The notes under the pieces: generated by a model | Database searches by the model: none | The model's input: the letters and a program-made list of their open reading frames with translations, nothing else | What the model was told of the DNA's origin: nothing | Source of the DNA: an uncultured Bacteroidota bacterium | GTDB taxonomy: Bacteria; Bacteroidota; Bacteroidia; JABEUT01 | Length of the DNA: 44,365 bases | Assembly (NCBI GenBank): GCA_903863935.1 | Contig: CAIPDV010000039.1 | Span: forward strand, 1-44,365 | Direction of reading: 5' to 3' | In this document: positions 22,688 through 32,186 of the stretch, in pieces | Layout of the letters: each line of letters starts with the position of its first letter | Position numbering within the stretch: position 1 is the stretch's first letter | Position numbers and translations under genes: made by a program

Positions 22688-25387
22688 ATGATATATAATA
22701 AGATTCTGAATTGCTCCTTGATCATGGGTGTAATTGCTATTGCCGCATCCTGTGGTTCGTCAAAAAAAGCAACCACAAAATCAAATGCTGAAACGGCAAA
22801 GTCCGATTCACTGGCAGCTACAAGGCTAATAGATTCATTAATTGCTATGGCAAAAATGGATTCAACGGAACAAGCGGTTAAAATGCCTATGGTGGATACA
22901 ACGCCAAAAGTTGCATTCGAAAATTACCGGGCCACTGCTACCACAACCACTCAACTTATACATACAGAACTGCATGTTAGTTTTGATTGGGAAAAGTGCT
23001 ATTTGTATGGTAAAGCAACCATTACTGCCAAACCTTATTACTATCCGAGTGATTCCCTCATTCTGGATGCAAAGGGTATGGATATTCACGAAGTGAGCCT
23101 TTTAAAAGGCAAAGAAAAAAAGCCTTTAAAATATACCTATGTAGATAAGCAATTGCACATAGGACTTGACAAAGTGTATACCTCAGGTGAAAGATACTCT
23201 GTTTTTATTGACTATACGTCGAAACCCAATGAACTGAAGGAAGAGCAGGGGGGAAGCAGTGCTATTACTTCACACAAAGGTCTATTCTTTATAAACCCTG
23301 ACGGAAAAGATAAACACAAACCAAGACAAGTATGGACACAAGGAGAAACCGAGGACAACTCCTGTTGGTTTCCTACTATTGACAAGCCTAACCAGCGCAT
23401 GACAGAGGAGATTTACATAACCACAGAAAAGGAAAACAAAACCTTATCGAATGGTGAACTGGTTTCAACGGTTGAGAATAAAGATAAAACCCATACCGAT
23501 CATTGGGTAATGAGTCCATATGGAATCCCTCCTTACCTTGTAATGATGGCTGTTGGACCATTTTCAATCATTCATGATAAATGGAGAGGCAAGTCGGTGG
23601 ACTATTACATTGACGCTAAATATGCCCCCTATGCTAAAGACATTTTTGGTAAAACCCCTCAAATGATAGAGTTCTTCTCGAATGTGCTGCACTTCCCTTA
23701 TAAATGGAATAAGTATGACCAGGTAATAGTTCACGATTATGTTTCGGGGGCGATGGAAAATACTACCGCAACACTTCATGGAGAATTCCTGAACAAAACA
23801 AGAAGAGAGCTAATTGATGACCCGCTTACCACAAGTGAAGATATTATTGCTCACGAACTATTCCACCATTGGTTTGGTGATCTGGTTACCTGCGAATCCT
23901 GGTCGAATCTTACGCTGAATGAATCCTTTGCCGATTATTCCGAGTATTTATGGAGACAACATGAATACGGAGAAGACTGTGCTGACCAGTATTTGCACCA
24001 AAGTGTAGGCGAATATATGGGAAGGGGCTCAAAACAGCATGATCTTGTTGACTTTTATTACAACGATAAGGAAGATGTATTTGACGGTACTTCCTATAAC
24101 AAAGGCGGAGGTATTCTGCACATGCTTCGGGTTGTGGTTGGGGATGAAGCCTTCTTTGATGCTTTGGGTCTCTATCTTCAAACAAATCAGTTAACCTCGG
24201 CCGAAGTTCCGCAGTTAAGGCTGGCTTTTGAGAAAGTTACCGGGCGCGATCTGAACTGGTTCTTTAACGAATGGTATTATAACAAAGGCTATCCTATGTT
24301 GAATATAAACCATTCGTATAACGAAAGTACGCATCAGGAAACTGTTACCATTGAACAAACACAGGACCTTACAAGCAATCCGGTTTTTTATATGCCGCTA
24401 CAGATAGATATCTATGTAAATGGTAAAAAGGAAAGCCATTCTGTTTTAATGGATAAAACCAAAAACACGTATGTGTTTGATGTATCGAATACACCTGACT
24501 TAGTTATTGCCGATGGGAAGAAGATACTGGTGGTATGCTCAAAAAATGAAAATATGTCCTTGGCGGAAAGGGAATACCAGTATGAACATTTACCATTGTA
24601 TGCTGACAGAACTGAAGCCCTTGCTGATATATCAACCCACCTGGATGATGCGGGAGCCAAGGCTGCAATGATGAAAGCATTGCACGACCGGTTCTGGATG
24701 ATCAGGAGAACGGCTGTTCAGAAATTAGCAAGCGATAGTACACCTGAACTTAAAAACACTTTATTGGATTTGGCTGAGCATGACAGTTCATCCAATGTTC
24801 GTGCCGAAGCTCTCACTGTTTTATCTGCACATTACACTAGCGGAAATCTGTTGCAGTTATACCGGAATGCTTTAAAAGATAGTTCATACAGGGTTGAAGG
24901 CGTAGGCCTTGCTGCTATTGCAAAAACCAACAAGCAAGAGGCCTTGAATGATGCCCGGAAACTGGAGGATGCCGATGGAATGGAATTGCTTTTTGGAATC
25001 GCTTCATTTTACGTGGAATATGGAAATGATTCGTGTAATAATTTCTTCATTAAAATGGCTGATAAGCTAGGAGGATATGAACAAAAAATACCCTTCTTAC
25101 TTATGTATGGTCGGTTTATTCAGCAATGTGGCGATACAGCGGTTATGAGGGGAATCCCGGTTATAGGCAGTATGAGATCGGACGAAAGCAGATATGTAAA
25201 GTTTTATGCGAAAGGTGCCCTGCAAAATATTCAAACTATATACCAGGACCGTGAAACCGACCTTACCGGAAAAATAAATGATATGAAAGCGAAAAATGTG
25301 ACAGGAAAAGAACTGATAGATTTGCAGAATAAGCTTGATTCAACAATGCAAATTGAGAAATTGCTGAATTCTTATCTGGGAGATTAA
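22688..25387 (+). CDS. M1-family aminopeptidase, lipoprotein
   Basis: The 899-aa zinc aminopeptidase begins with a lipoprotein signal (MIYNKILNCSLIMGVIAIAASC, with a lipobox before Cys), so it is probably anchored in the periplasm or outer membrane. The N-terminal beta-domain is followed by the exopeptidase motif GAMEN and the zinc site H389-E-L-F-H with the third ligand E412, eighteen residues on (NESF). The C-terminal part (about 640-790) is a HEAT-like helical repeat (ALADISTHLDDAGAKAAMMKAL, RRTAVQKLASDSTPELKNTLL). The ATG at 22688 fits both the signal and the -7 box; the frame is open from 22643. The role is peptide turnover, inferred from the family. Confidence 0.95.
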   Translation: MIYNKILNCSLIMGVIAIAASCGSSKKATTKSNAETAKSDSLAATRLIDSLIAMAKMDSTEQAVKMPMVDTTPKVAFENYRATATTTTQLIHTELHVSFDWEKCYLYGKATITAKPYYYPSDSLILDAKGMDIHEVSLLKGKEKKPLKYTYVDKQLHIGLDKVYTSGERYSVFIDYTSKPNELKEEQGGSSAITSHKGLFFINPDGKDKHKPRQVWTQGETEDNSCWFPTIDKPNQRMTEEIYITTEKENKTLSNGELVSTVENKDKTHTDHWVMSPYGIPPYLVMMAVGPFSIIHDKWRGKSVDYYIDAKYAPYAKDIFGKTPQMIEFFSNVLHFPYKWNKYDQVIVHDYVSGAMENTTATLHGEFLNKTRRELIDDPLTTSEDIIAHELFHHWFGDLVTCESWSNLTLNESFADYSEYLWRQHEYGEDCADQYLHQSVGEYMGRGSKQHDLVDFYYNDKEDVFDGTSYNKGGGILHMLRVVVGDEAFFDALGLYLQTNQLTSAEVPQLRLAFEKVTGRDLNWFFNEWYYNKGYPMLNINHSYNESTHQETVTIEQTQDLTSNPVFYMPLQIDIYVNGKKESHSVLMDKTKNTYVFDVSNTPDLVIADGKKILVVCSKNENMSLAEREYQYEHLPLYADRTEALADISTHLDDAGAKAAMMKALHDRFWMIRRTAVQKLASDSTPELKNTLLDLAEHDSSSNVRAEALTVLSAHYTSGNLLQLYRNALKDSSYRVEGVGLAAIAKTNKQEALNDARKLEDADGMELLFGIASFYVEYGNDSCNNFFIKMADKLGGYEQKIPFLLMYGRFIQQCGDTAVMRGIPVIGSMRSDESRYVKFYAKGALQNIQTIYQDRETDLTGKINDMKAKNVTGKELIDLQNKLDSTMQIEKLLNSYLGD

Positions 25388-25473
25388 TTAATAAGTTCAT
25401 GTTTTTATAGTTGACATACTATTTGTGTATTCGTCAATATATGCAACTTTAGTATAATTTATTTGTACATAAA

Positions 25474-26865
25474 ATGATCAATTTTTTTCAACGGATCACA
25501 ATCAGGCATTTGGTGCTGTTAAGCCTGGTGCTTAACTTATCCATGTATTGTTTGGTTAGGTCCTGGGATAGCAATGTTGAGAAAAACGTAATTGTAACCA
25601 GTGATGCAATCGGCTATCAGCAACTGGCAGAAAATATATTACACTACCATACATTTGCGGGAACTACCGACACTGCAAGTATCCCGTTGAATTCTCACGC
25701 GTTGGAACCGGGCTTGCTAATTGCAAATTACGATACCTATCGGGAACCGGGATATCCGGCCTTTCTTGCATTCGTTTATTTAATTGCCGGAGTAAAACCA
25801 TTTATAGCAATTCTTATTCAACTTATTTTAAATGCTATTTGTGTTGTCTTAATTTACAGGATTGCGTTTTTATTGTTCAATAATAAGATTGTTGCAACAA
25901 TAGCTGCGCTCTTGTTTACATTGGATATACATTCCATTTATGTGGCAAATGTTTTGTATAGCGATACCTTATTTATTTTCCTGTTTTTATTGTCTTTGTA
26001 TTATTTCTTTTCAGGATTGAAGATCCTAAGCTTTATAAGGTTTGTACTCAGTGCTCTGTTTTTGGGGCTTGCCTGTATAACCCGACCAGTTTCATTATTA
26101 TATCCGTTTGTATTGTTTTTTGTTGTTTTTGTTTTCAATAAAGGAATGGAGCGGAGATGGCTCGTTAAAATCATCATTCCATACATGTTGATAATATATG
26201 CCATTGTTGGCGGATGGGTGTTGCGGAATCATACCTCTTACAATCGATGGCAGTTAACCACCATGGATGGCTATAACTTGCTCGATTTTAATGTAGCATT
26301 TACCGAATCCCGAAAAACAAATCTGCCTATTGAAACAGTGCGTGGATCCTTGCTGAACAAAGCTGATTCATTAGGTTGCCTGAGAATGAGAAACCCATTC
26401 GACCGCTCCAAAATATGTGGTAAAGTAGCCTGGGAATACATCCGTAATAATAAAGTGGCTTATACGGAAACACAGTTATGGGGAGCCATACATATGTTTT
26501 TATCGCTTGGAAATATTGATATTGCCCAAACCCTTGGTTGGCGCAGCAGTGATGTAGAAGGTCAGCTTGTAATGGACTCCAATCGTATTAAGCAAAACTT
26601 TGCCCATAAAGGGCAGGCAATTCTGGGTGTTTTAATAATTCTTGTTTTATTGTTACAGTATATTGGGGCATTCATAGGGTTTGTTTTCCTAATAAAAAAT
26701 AAAAACTGGTTTGTTTTGGTGTTTGGCATTTTAACCATTTTCTATTTTAGTGCAATTACAGGTGCCATAGGTAAATACCGGTATAAGTTACCCATGCAAT
26801 TTACCATTTGTGCTATTTCAGGGTATGGCTATTATTCGCTTATAAAGCGAAAAAGCATTACGTAA
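25474..26865 (+). CDS. GT39-like membrane glycosyltransferase 2
   Basis: The 463-aa polytopic protein has about ten to eleven membrane helices and a first periplasmic loop with TSDAIGYQQLAENILHYHTF and YDTYREPGYPAFLAFVYLI. This is the arrangement of ArnT-like GT-C transferases in Bacteroidota, where an Asp in the first loop is catalytic and an EPGYP motif precedes the third helix. It should move sugar from a polyprenyl carrier to an extracytoplasmic acceptor; both are unidentified. It lies 86 bp after the aminopeptidase on the same strand and converges on the membrane protein at 26899. Confidence 0.82.
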   Translation: MINFFQRITIRHLVLLSLVLNLSMYCLVRSWDSNVEKNVIVTSDAIGYQQLAENILHYHTFAGTTDTASIPLNSHALEPGLLIANYDTYREPGYPAFLAFVYLIAGVKPFIAILIQLILNAICVVLIYRIAFLLFNNKIVATIAALLFTLDIHSIYVANVLYSDTLFIFLFLLSLYYFFSGLKILSFIRFVLSALFLGLACITRPVSLLYPFVLFFVVFVFNKGMERRWLVKIIIPYMLIIYAIVGGWVLRNHTSYNRWQLTTMDGYNLLDFNVAFTESRKTNLPIETVRGSLLNKADSLGCLRMRNPFDRSKICGKVAWEYIRNNKVAYTETQLWGAIHMFLSLGNIDIAQTLGWRSSDVEGQLVMDSNRIKQNFAHKGQAILGVLIILVLLLQYIGAFIGFVFLIKNKNWFVLVFGILTIFYFSAITGAIGKYRYKLPMQFTICAISGYGYYSLIKRKSIT

Positions 26866-26898
26866 TTTTTTTATTACTTAATAAAGTAAAGCAAAAAG

Positions 26899-28290
26899 TT
26901 AGTCTGCCCTGCTTTCATGCGCCAGATTAACATTACCTAATTCCAGATTCTCATCATTCCGCTTGATGAGGATAAAGAGTGCACAAAGGAAAAAAGGAAG
27001 ATAAGCTATCTTAAATCGTACCAAAGCCCCGAAATTAGCTGTGGAAAGCCCCACGCTAAAGGCGAAGAAAATAGAAAAAGAAAGGGCAAAGAACAATAAT
27101 GGTTCACGAAAAATTTTCCGGAATAAGGCAATAACATTCATCCGGAAAATGGAACTTATCGTTAGCAGCAATAATAATGTATTCTCCAGCCCGGATATTA
27201 ACATTACCACATTACCACTTTCCCAAATGAATGGCCTGTAAACACCTGCCACAAATGCAGCAGGGAATTTTGAGATCAATCCAATTGGTGAGGCATCTGT
27301 AATTCCAATATCAAAGGAGTGGCCATGGTAATAGTCTTTCTTTAAGTCATTTTGGGTTACTACCAGGGTTGTTGCAATGTTTTCGAGTGCAAATTTGCCC
27401 ATATATTGACCAAGGAATGAAAGCAGGTAAAATCCGCCACCAACACTAATTACGAGGATTAATGGAACAATAATTAAACGGAAAGCAGAGTTCCTGATGA
27501 CAGAAATTTGGTTAGAAAAGATCCAGAGCAATGAACCGGGTAAAAGCGCAAAAATTACATAGGGTTTAATAAAAAATATGATGAACAGGTTCAGCAAAAG
27601 TGGAATATATAATCCCCACTTTCTTTGCTTTTGAACAAAAACCCTGTGAATACAATACACCACCCACCCTGTGCAGGATAGTGTTATCGTATCTTTTAGT
27701 ATTCCTGATCCCCAAAAGATTACCGAAGGAAAAAATAATATAGCCAATGCAAAAAGGTTTTTCCGGTTTGGGTAGTGGTCGGTAAAAACCAGAAATAATC
27801 TCCAGATACCAGCATAGGCAATCCAGTCGAGGATAATGGTAGTCAGTAGATAACTACTGAAAGTAAGCAGGAGCAAAGGATTAACAAGCCGGATAACCAT
27901 ATCCGTCTGCGGGTTGAAATACATATAGGGCAATGGGTATCCTGTATCGTACGAAAACAATGAAAGGTGTTCGTGGTTTGCACTGCCGAATTCATTTATC
28001 AGCCATGATGAGGGGTCGACTAATAAGAGGTTCTTCATAGCCATGGAAGATTCAAAGTAAGAAGTGGTGTCTCCGCCATTCCAATAGAATAAATATACAA
28101 GCACGAAAGCTATTCCACCAGCCATTTTTGCAAATAAACCCCAAACGTAAAATTTGTAAAAAGGGTTTTTATCAATGTTCTTTCGCTTTATCCGGTTTGC
28201 AATAATGTAAATGATCAACAGGTAAAAGGGCAATGCAAGCATTTCCCAAAAGTGAATATAGATATATCCAAAAAAGACTGTTTGAGCCAT
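26899..28290 (-). CDS. polytopic membrane protein, unknown, GT-C-like topology
   Basis: The 463-aa protein has about eleven membrane segments. Its loops include YWNGGDTTSYFESSMAM and FGSANHEHLSLFSYDTGYPLPYM, then FPSVIFWGSGILKDTITLS. Similar proteins in Bacteroidota are usually left as hypothetical and lie near glycosyltransferases. The acid-containing first loop and FWGSGILKD motif resemble GT39/GT83-like or wzy-like proteins, but no family motif is decisive. A possible -7 box (TAGTTTTG, 28327 to 28320) lies 29 bp before the ATG. It converges on GT39-like gene 2. Confidence 0.75.
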   Translation of the reverse strand: MAQTVFFGYIYIHFWEMLALPFYLLIIYIIANRIKRKNIDKNPFYKFYVWGLFAKMAGGIAFVLVYLFYWNGGDTTSYFESSMAMKNLLLVDPSSWLINEFGSANHEHLSLFSYDTGYPLPYMYFNPQTDMVIRLVNPLLLLTFSSYLLTTIILDWIAYAGIWRLFLVFTDHYPNRKNLFALAILFFPSVIFWGSGILKDTITLSCTGWVVYCIHRVFVQKQRKWGLYIPLLLNLFIIFFIKPYVIFALLPGSLLWIFSNQISVIRNSAFRLIIVPLILVISVGGGFYLLSFLGQYMGKFALENIATTLVVTQNDLKKDYYHGHSFDIGITDASPIGLISKFPAAFVAGVYRPFIWESGNVVMLISGLENTLLLLLTISSIFRMNVIALFRKIFREPLLFFALSFSIFFAFSVGLSTANFGALVRFKIAYLPFFLCALFILIKRNDENLELGNVNLAHESRAD

Positions 28291-28383
28291 TTACAACGGT
28301 TAAATAAAATCAGCTTTTACAAAACTACTAATTTGCCCGACAACTGCCTTATTATTGGAACAGGATTGTTCCGGACTATTGAA

Positions 28384-28953
28384 TCAGGCAGGAATTTCTT
28401 TGCATAAAGAATTGAAAATATCATCAATCTCTCCTATCCCGTTTATGGAAACGAGAACGCCTTTTTTCTTGTAGTAATCTTTTAATGGAGATGTTTCCGT
28501 AGTATACACTTGCATACGTTTCAGGAACGTATTTTTGTCCTGGTCATCTGCACGTCCTGACATTTTACCACGTAAGGAAATGCGTTTGTATAATTCCTCT
28601 TCATCTACTTCGAGAGAAAGTGTAACTGTTATTGAGAGTCCGCGGTTGGATAATAAATTATCAAGGGCTTCCGCCTGAGGAAGGGTACGTGGAAAACCGT
28701 CAAAAATAAACCCGTTTGCTGAAGGGTTGTTGCTGATCTTTGCATCTATCATTCCAACAACTATATCATCACTCACCAATATACCATTATCCATGAGGTT
28801 TTTCGCAGCTTTTCCAAGTTCCGTTCCGGCAGCTACTTCGGCACGCAACAGGTCTCCTGTGGAAATATGAATAAGCTTGAATTTTTCTGCAATTTTTAAG
28901 GCTTGAGTGCCTTTGCCTGCGCCGGGAGGGCCGAATATAAGGAGGTTGAGCAT
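28384..28953 (-). CDS. adk: adenylate kinase
   Basis: Adk balances ATP, ADP and AMP. The 189-aa protein has the P-loop GPPGAGKGTQ near the N-terminus, the AMP-binding STGDLLRAEVAAGTELGK, FDGFPRTLPQAEAL, and RADDQDK in a short lid without the zinc cysteines, as in short-form adenylate kinases. It is divergent from the GH3-family gene. A GGAACA/TGTTCC hairpin at 28357-28372 follows its stop but lacks a T tract. Confidence 0.96.
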   Translation of the reverse strand: MLNLLIFGPPGAGKGTQALKIAEKFKLIHISTGDLLRAEVAAGTELGKAAKNLMDNGILVSDDIVVGMIDAKISNNPSANGFIFDGFPRTLPQAEALDNLLSNRGLSITVTLSLEVDEEELYKRISLRGKMSGRADDQDKNTFLKRMQVYTTETSPLKDYYKKKGVLVSINGIGEIDDIFNSLCKEIPA

Positions 28954-29084
28954 TGAGTGGCATTAATTAGGGGTGCAAGTATAGGTTATTTTGGGCTAAT
29001 TTATTATGACAAATGATATTTTCCGGCTTAACTTGATGGATTGGAATAATTTTTACAACTTTGTGATTCTAATAAATCATCTGA

Positions 29085-30611
29085 ATGCCGCTCATTAATT
29101 CCATCGTATCTTGGCTCATGAAAAAGCGCATGCATCAGATAGAGTTGTTTATGCAATACCCGGAAGAGGTGCAGCACGAGTGGTTTGTACGCTTGCTGGA
29201 TACAGCAAAAGATACAGAATTCGGAAAGAAATATGGCTTTGCATATATTACCTCCGAGGCAGAATATAAAATGCGTGTTCCCATACAGGAGTATGATGAA
29301 TTTATGCCTTATATTGAAAGACTTAGGAAAGGAGAACGTGATTTACTTTGGCCGGGAGAAATACGTTGGTTTGCAAAGTCATCGGGTACAAGTGGTGGTA
29401 AAAGTAAATTTATTCCGGTAAGCCAGGATTCGATGAATGATTGTCATTTTAAAGGCGGGAAGGATATGTTAAGCCTATACTGCAATGCATACCCCCAAAC
29501 GCATTTATTCGACGGGAAAACGTTATCACTTTCAGGTTCGTATAAAGAAGACGAGCACAATATCTATGCCCGTAACGGCGATCTTTCAGCTATTTTACTG
29601 GAGAACCTGCCTACCTGGGCCGAGTTTTTTCGTGCTCCTGAAGCCTCTATTGCGCTGATGAGTGAATGGGAGGAAAAGATGGATAAGATAGCTCAGGCCA
29701 TTATGCGCGAAAATATTACTTGTGTAAGCGGTGTACCATCCTGGATGATGGTTCTGCTGAGACATACCTTAAAAATAAGCGGTAAAAAACGGGTGGCTGA
29801 TATTTGGCCCGACCTGGAAGTTTTCATTCACGGCGGTGTTAATTTTGATCCGTACGAAGAACAGTTCAAATCCTTGTTCAAGCCATTGGATGTTAACTTG
29901 TGGGAGGTTTATAATGCATCGGAAGGTTTCTTTGGAATTCAAGACAGCCTTAATCGTAATGATCTTTTGCTGATGTTGGATTATGGCATCTATTATGAGT
30001 TTTTACCTGTTAAAAATCTGGCCGACCGCTCTCCAACCTTATCTCTTTCCGAAGTGAAGGAAGGGGAAGATTACGCCCTTATTATCTCAACCAGTGGCGG
30101 TTTATGGCGTTATATGATTGGTGATACTATTCGGTTTACTTCGTTAAGTCCGCACCGGTTTATTATTACCGGCCGTATCCGGAATTTTATAAATGCGTTT
30201 GGCGAAGAATTGATAATGGATAATGCTGAAAAAGCTTTGCTTACAGCTTGTGAAAGAACAGGTGCGTTGGTATCGGAATACACTGTTGCTCCTGTGTATA
30301 TGAATGATGATTCGCAAGGGGCCCATGAATGGCTGATTGAGTTTGAGGCTGCCCCCAGCAACATGAGTTATTTTGCTGAAGTGCTTGATAATGCTCTTAA
30401 ATCACTCAATTCGGATTATGAAGCCAAGCGGTATAAGGACTTTACTCTTAAACTACCGATAATAACTTCTTTACCCAAGGGTACCTTTTACGAATGGATG
30501 AAAATCCGTGGAAAACTTGGAGGACAAAACAAAGTGCCAAGATTATATAACAACCGCAAGCATGCCGATGAGATCCTTCGTATTATCAATAAGGAAGCAT
30601 ATGTTAAATAA
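29085..30611 (+). CDS. GH3-family acyl-adenylate-forming protein
   Basis: The 508-aa protein belongs to the GH3 family (plant auxin/jasmonate-amido synthetases and bacterial relatives) of adenylate-forming enzymes. Marks are the ATP-binding KSSGTSGGKSKFIPVS, the WEVYNASEGFFGIQ motif, ALIISTSGGLWRYMIGDTIRFT, and C-terminal LPKGTFYEWMKIRGKLGGQNKVPRL. It should activate a carboxylic acid with ATP and join it to an amine; the bacterial substrates are unknown. The ATG of the next gene lies 11 bases inside its 3' end, so the two are translationally coupled. Confidence 0.93.
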   Translation: MPLINSIVSWLMKKRMHQIELFMQYPEEVQHEWFVRLLDTAKDTEFGKKYGFAYITSEAEYKMRVPIQEYDEFMPYIERLRKGERDLLWPGEIRWFAKSSGTSGGKSKFIPVSQDSMNDCHFKGGKDMLSLYCNAYPQTHLFDGKTLSLSGSYKEDEHNIYARNGDLSAILLENLPTWAEFFRAPEASIALMSEWEEKMDKIAQAIMRENITCVSGVPSWMMVLLRHTLKISGKKRVADIWPDLEVFIHGGVNFDPYEEQFKSLFKPLDVNLWEVYNASEGFFGIQDSLNRNDLLLMLDYGIYYEFLPVKNLADRSPTLSLSEVKEGEDYALIISTSGGLWRYMIGDTIRFTSLSPHRFIITGRIRNFINAFGEELIMDNAEKALLTACERTGALVSEYTVAPVYMNDDSQGAHEWLIEFEAAPSNMSYFAEVLDNALKSLNSDYEAKRYKDFTLKLPIITSLPKGTFYEWMKIRGKLGGQNKVPRLYNNRKHADEILRIINKEAYVK

Positions 30612-31422
30612 ATGGAGCCTGCTTCTGATTATTCCTGTTTTATCGGTAGTTGCATATGCATTTAAAAGTGAAAGACCTGCGGGATATTCGCTTATTAGTA
30701 AAATACCATTGGATGGGGGAAGGTTTACAACCGACAATTTACAGAATGTATATATCATTCGTGGTAGCTCACTCCGCAAATACAACTCACAAGGCAAAGA
30801 GCTATATAATTTCAGTGATAAATCATATGGGAGAATAACCTCCGTAGATGTGAACGACCCTATGAAGGTGCTCGTTTTTCACCGTGATTTCCCGGAGGTT
30901 ATTTTGCTTGATAACACCCTTAGCCAAAACGGAAGCCCTTTCAGCCCGACCGATGTAGGGTATTCCCTTGCTACACTGGCCTGCACATCGCACGACAATG
31001 GAATATGGCTTTATGATGCACAGAATTTCCAATTGGTAAGGCTTAATGTAAACATGGGTGTTGCTCAACAAACGGGCAACATTGCCCAAAATCAGGGTAT
31101 ATCGCTCAATCCGGATATGTTGATGGAGTATAATAATCTACTATACCTGAATGATTCAATTCAGGGGGTACTGGTATTTGATTCCTTCGGGTCCTACTAT
31201 AAAACTATTCCTGTTACCGGATTAAATACCTTCCAAATAAGGGGCGATGATCTATTTTATGTCTCGAAAAACCGGATTCATACTTTCCATTTAAAAACCA
31301 TTATGGAGGATGTTACTATGGCTCCCGATACACTTGCAACCGAAGTAAGGATTGAAAAGAATTTGCTTTTTGAGAAATATAATGATACGGTGCGGGTTTT
31401 TGAAGTGAAGAGCGAAAAGTAA
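30601..31422 (+). CDS. exported propeller-like protein coupled to GH3 gene
   Basis: The frame is open from 30508, but the ATG at 30601 opens a signal/anchor sequence (MLNKWSLLLIIPVLSVVAYAF), giving 273 aa. The rest is a series of short strand repeats such as TTDNLQNVYIIRGSSLRKYNSQGKELYNF and DNGIWLYDAQNFQLVRLNV, the rhythm of a beta-propeller. This gene accompanies GH3-family genes in Bacteroidota, from memory. Function is unknown. It overlaps the GH3 stop by 11 bp. It is probably periplasmic or outer-membrane associated. Confidence 0.82.
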   Translation: MLNKWSLLLIIPVLSVVAYAFKSERPAGYSLISKIPLDGGRFTTDNLQNVYIIRGSSLRKYNSQGKELYNFSDKSYGRITSVDVNDPMKVLVFHRDFPEVILLDNTLSQNGSPFSPTDVGYSLATLACTSHDNGIWLYDAQNFQLVRLNVNMGVAQQTGNIAQNQGISLNPDMLMEYNNLLYLNDSIQGVLVFDSFGSYYKTIPVTGLNTFQIRGDDLFYVSKNRIHTFHLKTIMEDVTMAPDTLATEVRIEKNLLFEKYNDTVRVFEVKSEK

Positions 31423-31531
31423 AAAATGTTCCTCATAGCGAGGCATCCGTAGCTTAAAGCACTCACCACTAATACACTAAGATTCACGAAGGTTTTATTG
31501 TGAAAAATAACTCCATCTGGAGAAATTGACT

Positions 31532-31741
31532 CTATTTCTTAGCTGTATCAGGAAAGATTACACGTTTTTTAGTATGCAACATGGTAGAATCTTTCTGGGT
31601 GTGAGAATGCGAAGGCGGAACAGGAGCAAACGTTGGATTGTGAACACCGTTATGTTTTCGCCTGATTGTATCCTTTTGTGCTGAAACTCCGCAGGCCATA
31701 ATACAAATTGCAAGTAGCAGAAACGCCTTTTCAATATTCAT
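31532..31741 (-). CDS. small exported or lipoprotein-like protein
   Basis: The 69-aa protein has a hydrophobic N-terminus (MNIEKAFLLLAICIMACGVSAQ). It could be a lipobox (IMAC) or a normal cleavage site at SAQ. The mature part is short, basic and rich in Thr, His and Pro (KHNGVHNPTFAPVPPSHSH). It matches no family I know. The signal sequence and clean reading frame favour a real gene, though small size leaves doubt. Confidence 0.5.
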   Translation of the reverse strand: MNIEKAFLLLAICIMACGVSAQKDTIRRKHNGVHNPTFAPVPPSHSHTQKDSTMLHTKKRVIFPDTAKK

Positions 31742-31950
31742 AAACTTTCATTTATTGTAATTACCAAACAAAGGTCTCGCTTATAATCTGCTTTGGCATT
31801 ACATTTTGCTGTAAGATTATTGTAAAATTCACAGATTCTTTCCTCTTGTAAAGCCCTTTTTAGTATTAGTGACAGATTGCAAAAATAATGGCTAATAAAA
31901 GCATATGTAAGTAAAGCTTAAAGGCTATTATTCGACAAGGATAAAGGAGA

Positions 31951-32095
31951 GTTGCCACGACCTTTAGGTCGTGGATAGAATTGCGCCCTTGCGTTGGCTT
32001 TAGCTTAACAATTTCAACCTGGTAGAGTAGAATTTTAATTAGGCTAAAGCCAATACTTGTTGTTTAATAATCCACGACCTAAAGGTCGTGGCAAC
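31951..32095. repeat. 145-bp nested inverted repeat (REP/MITE-like)
   Basis: The outer arms 31951-31976 and 32070-32095 are perfect 26-bp inverted copies. Each contains the near-palindrome CCACGACCT..AGGTCGTGG. Inner arms TTGGCTTTAGC (31994-32004) and GCTAAAGCCAA (32043-32053) are also perfect. The unit could form a large cruciform or RNA hairpin. It resembles REP-type elements mobilised by Y1 (TnpA-REP) transposases; no such gene is in this window. Confidence 0.75.
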
Positions 32096-32145
32096 TACAA
32101 AAATAACGCCTGCCAGTGCCGGTTGGTATGGGCGTATTACGGTTT

Positions 32146-32164
32146 ATTTTAAGCAAAGCTTAAA
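32146..32164. repeat. 19-bp palindrome, left of barrel gene
   Basis: TTTTAAGCAAAGCTTAAAA is a palindrome with a 3-base centre. A copy lies in the opposite orientation at 33242-33260 (18 of 19 bases), so the two bracket the barrel gene. Confidence 0.55.
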
Positions 32165-32186
32165 AGGTTTATATGCCACTAAGACT

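Larger units (their letters stand above)
31742..32186. other. gene-free stretch with palindromic element
   Basis: No credible coding frame is seen. The left part is plain AT-rich sequence. The right part holds the nested inverted repeat at 31951-32095 and the palindrome at 32146-32164. Confidence 0.7.

Noticed and set aside
26835-26872. Terminator of GT39-like gene 2
   Set aside because: The TTCGCTT/AAGCGAA hairpin lies within the coding end and the T run is about 15 bases away, so the parts do not form a standard terminator.
28357-28372. Terminator after adk
   Set aside because: GGAACA/TGTTCC is a clear hairpin, but no T tract follows on the adk strand.
30508-30600. 31-residue upstream extension of the propeller-like protein
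   Set aside because: It overlaps the GH3 gene deeply, while the ATG at 30601 gives a clean signal sequence and a normal 11-bp coupling overlap.
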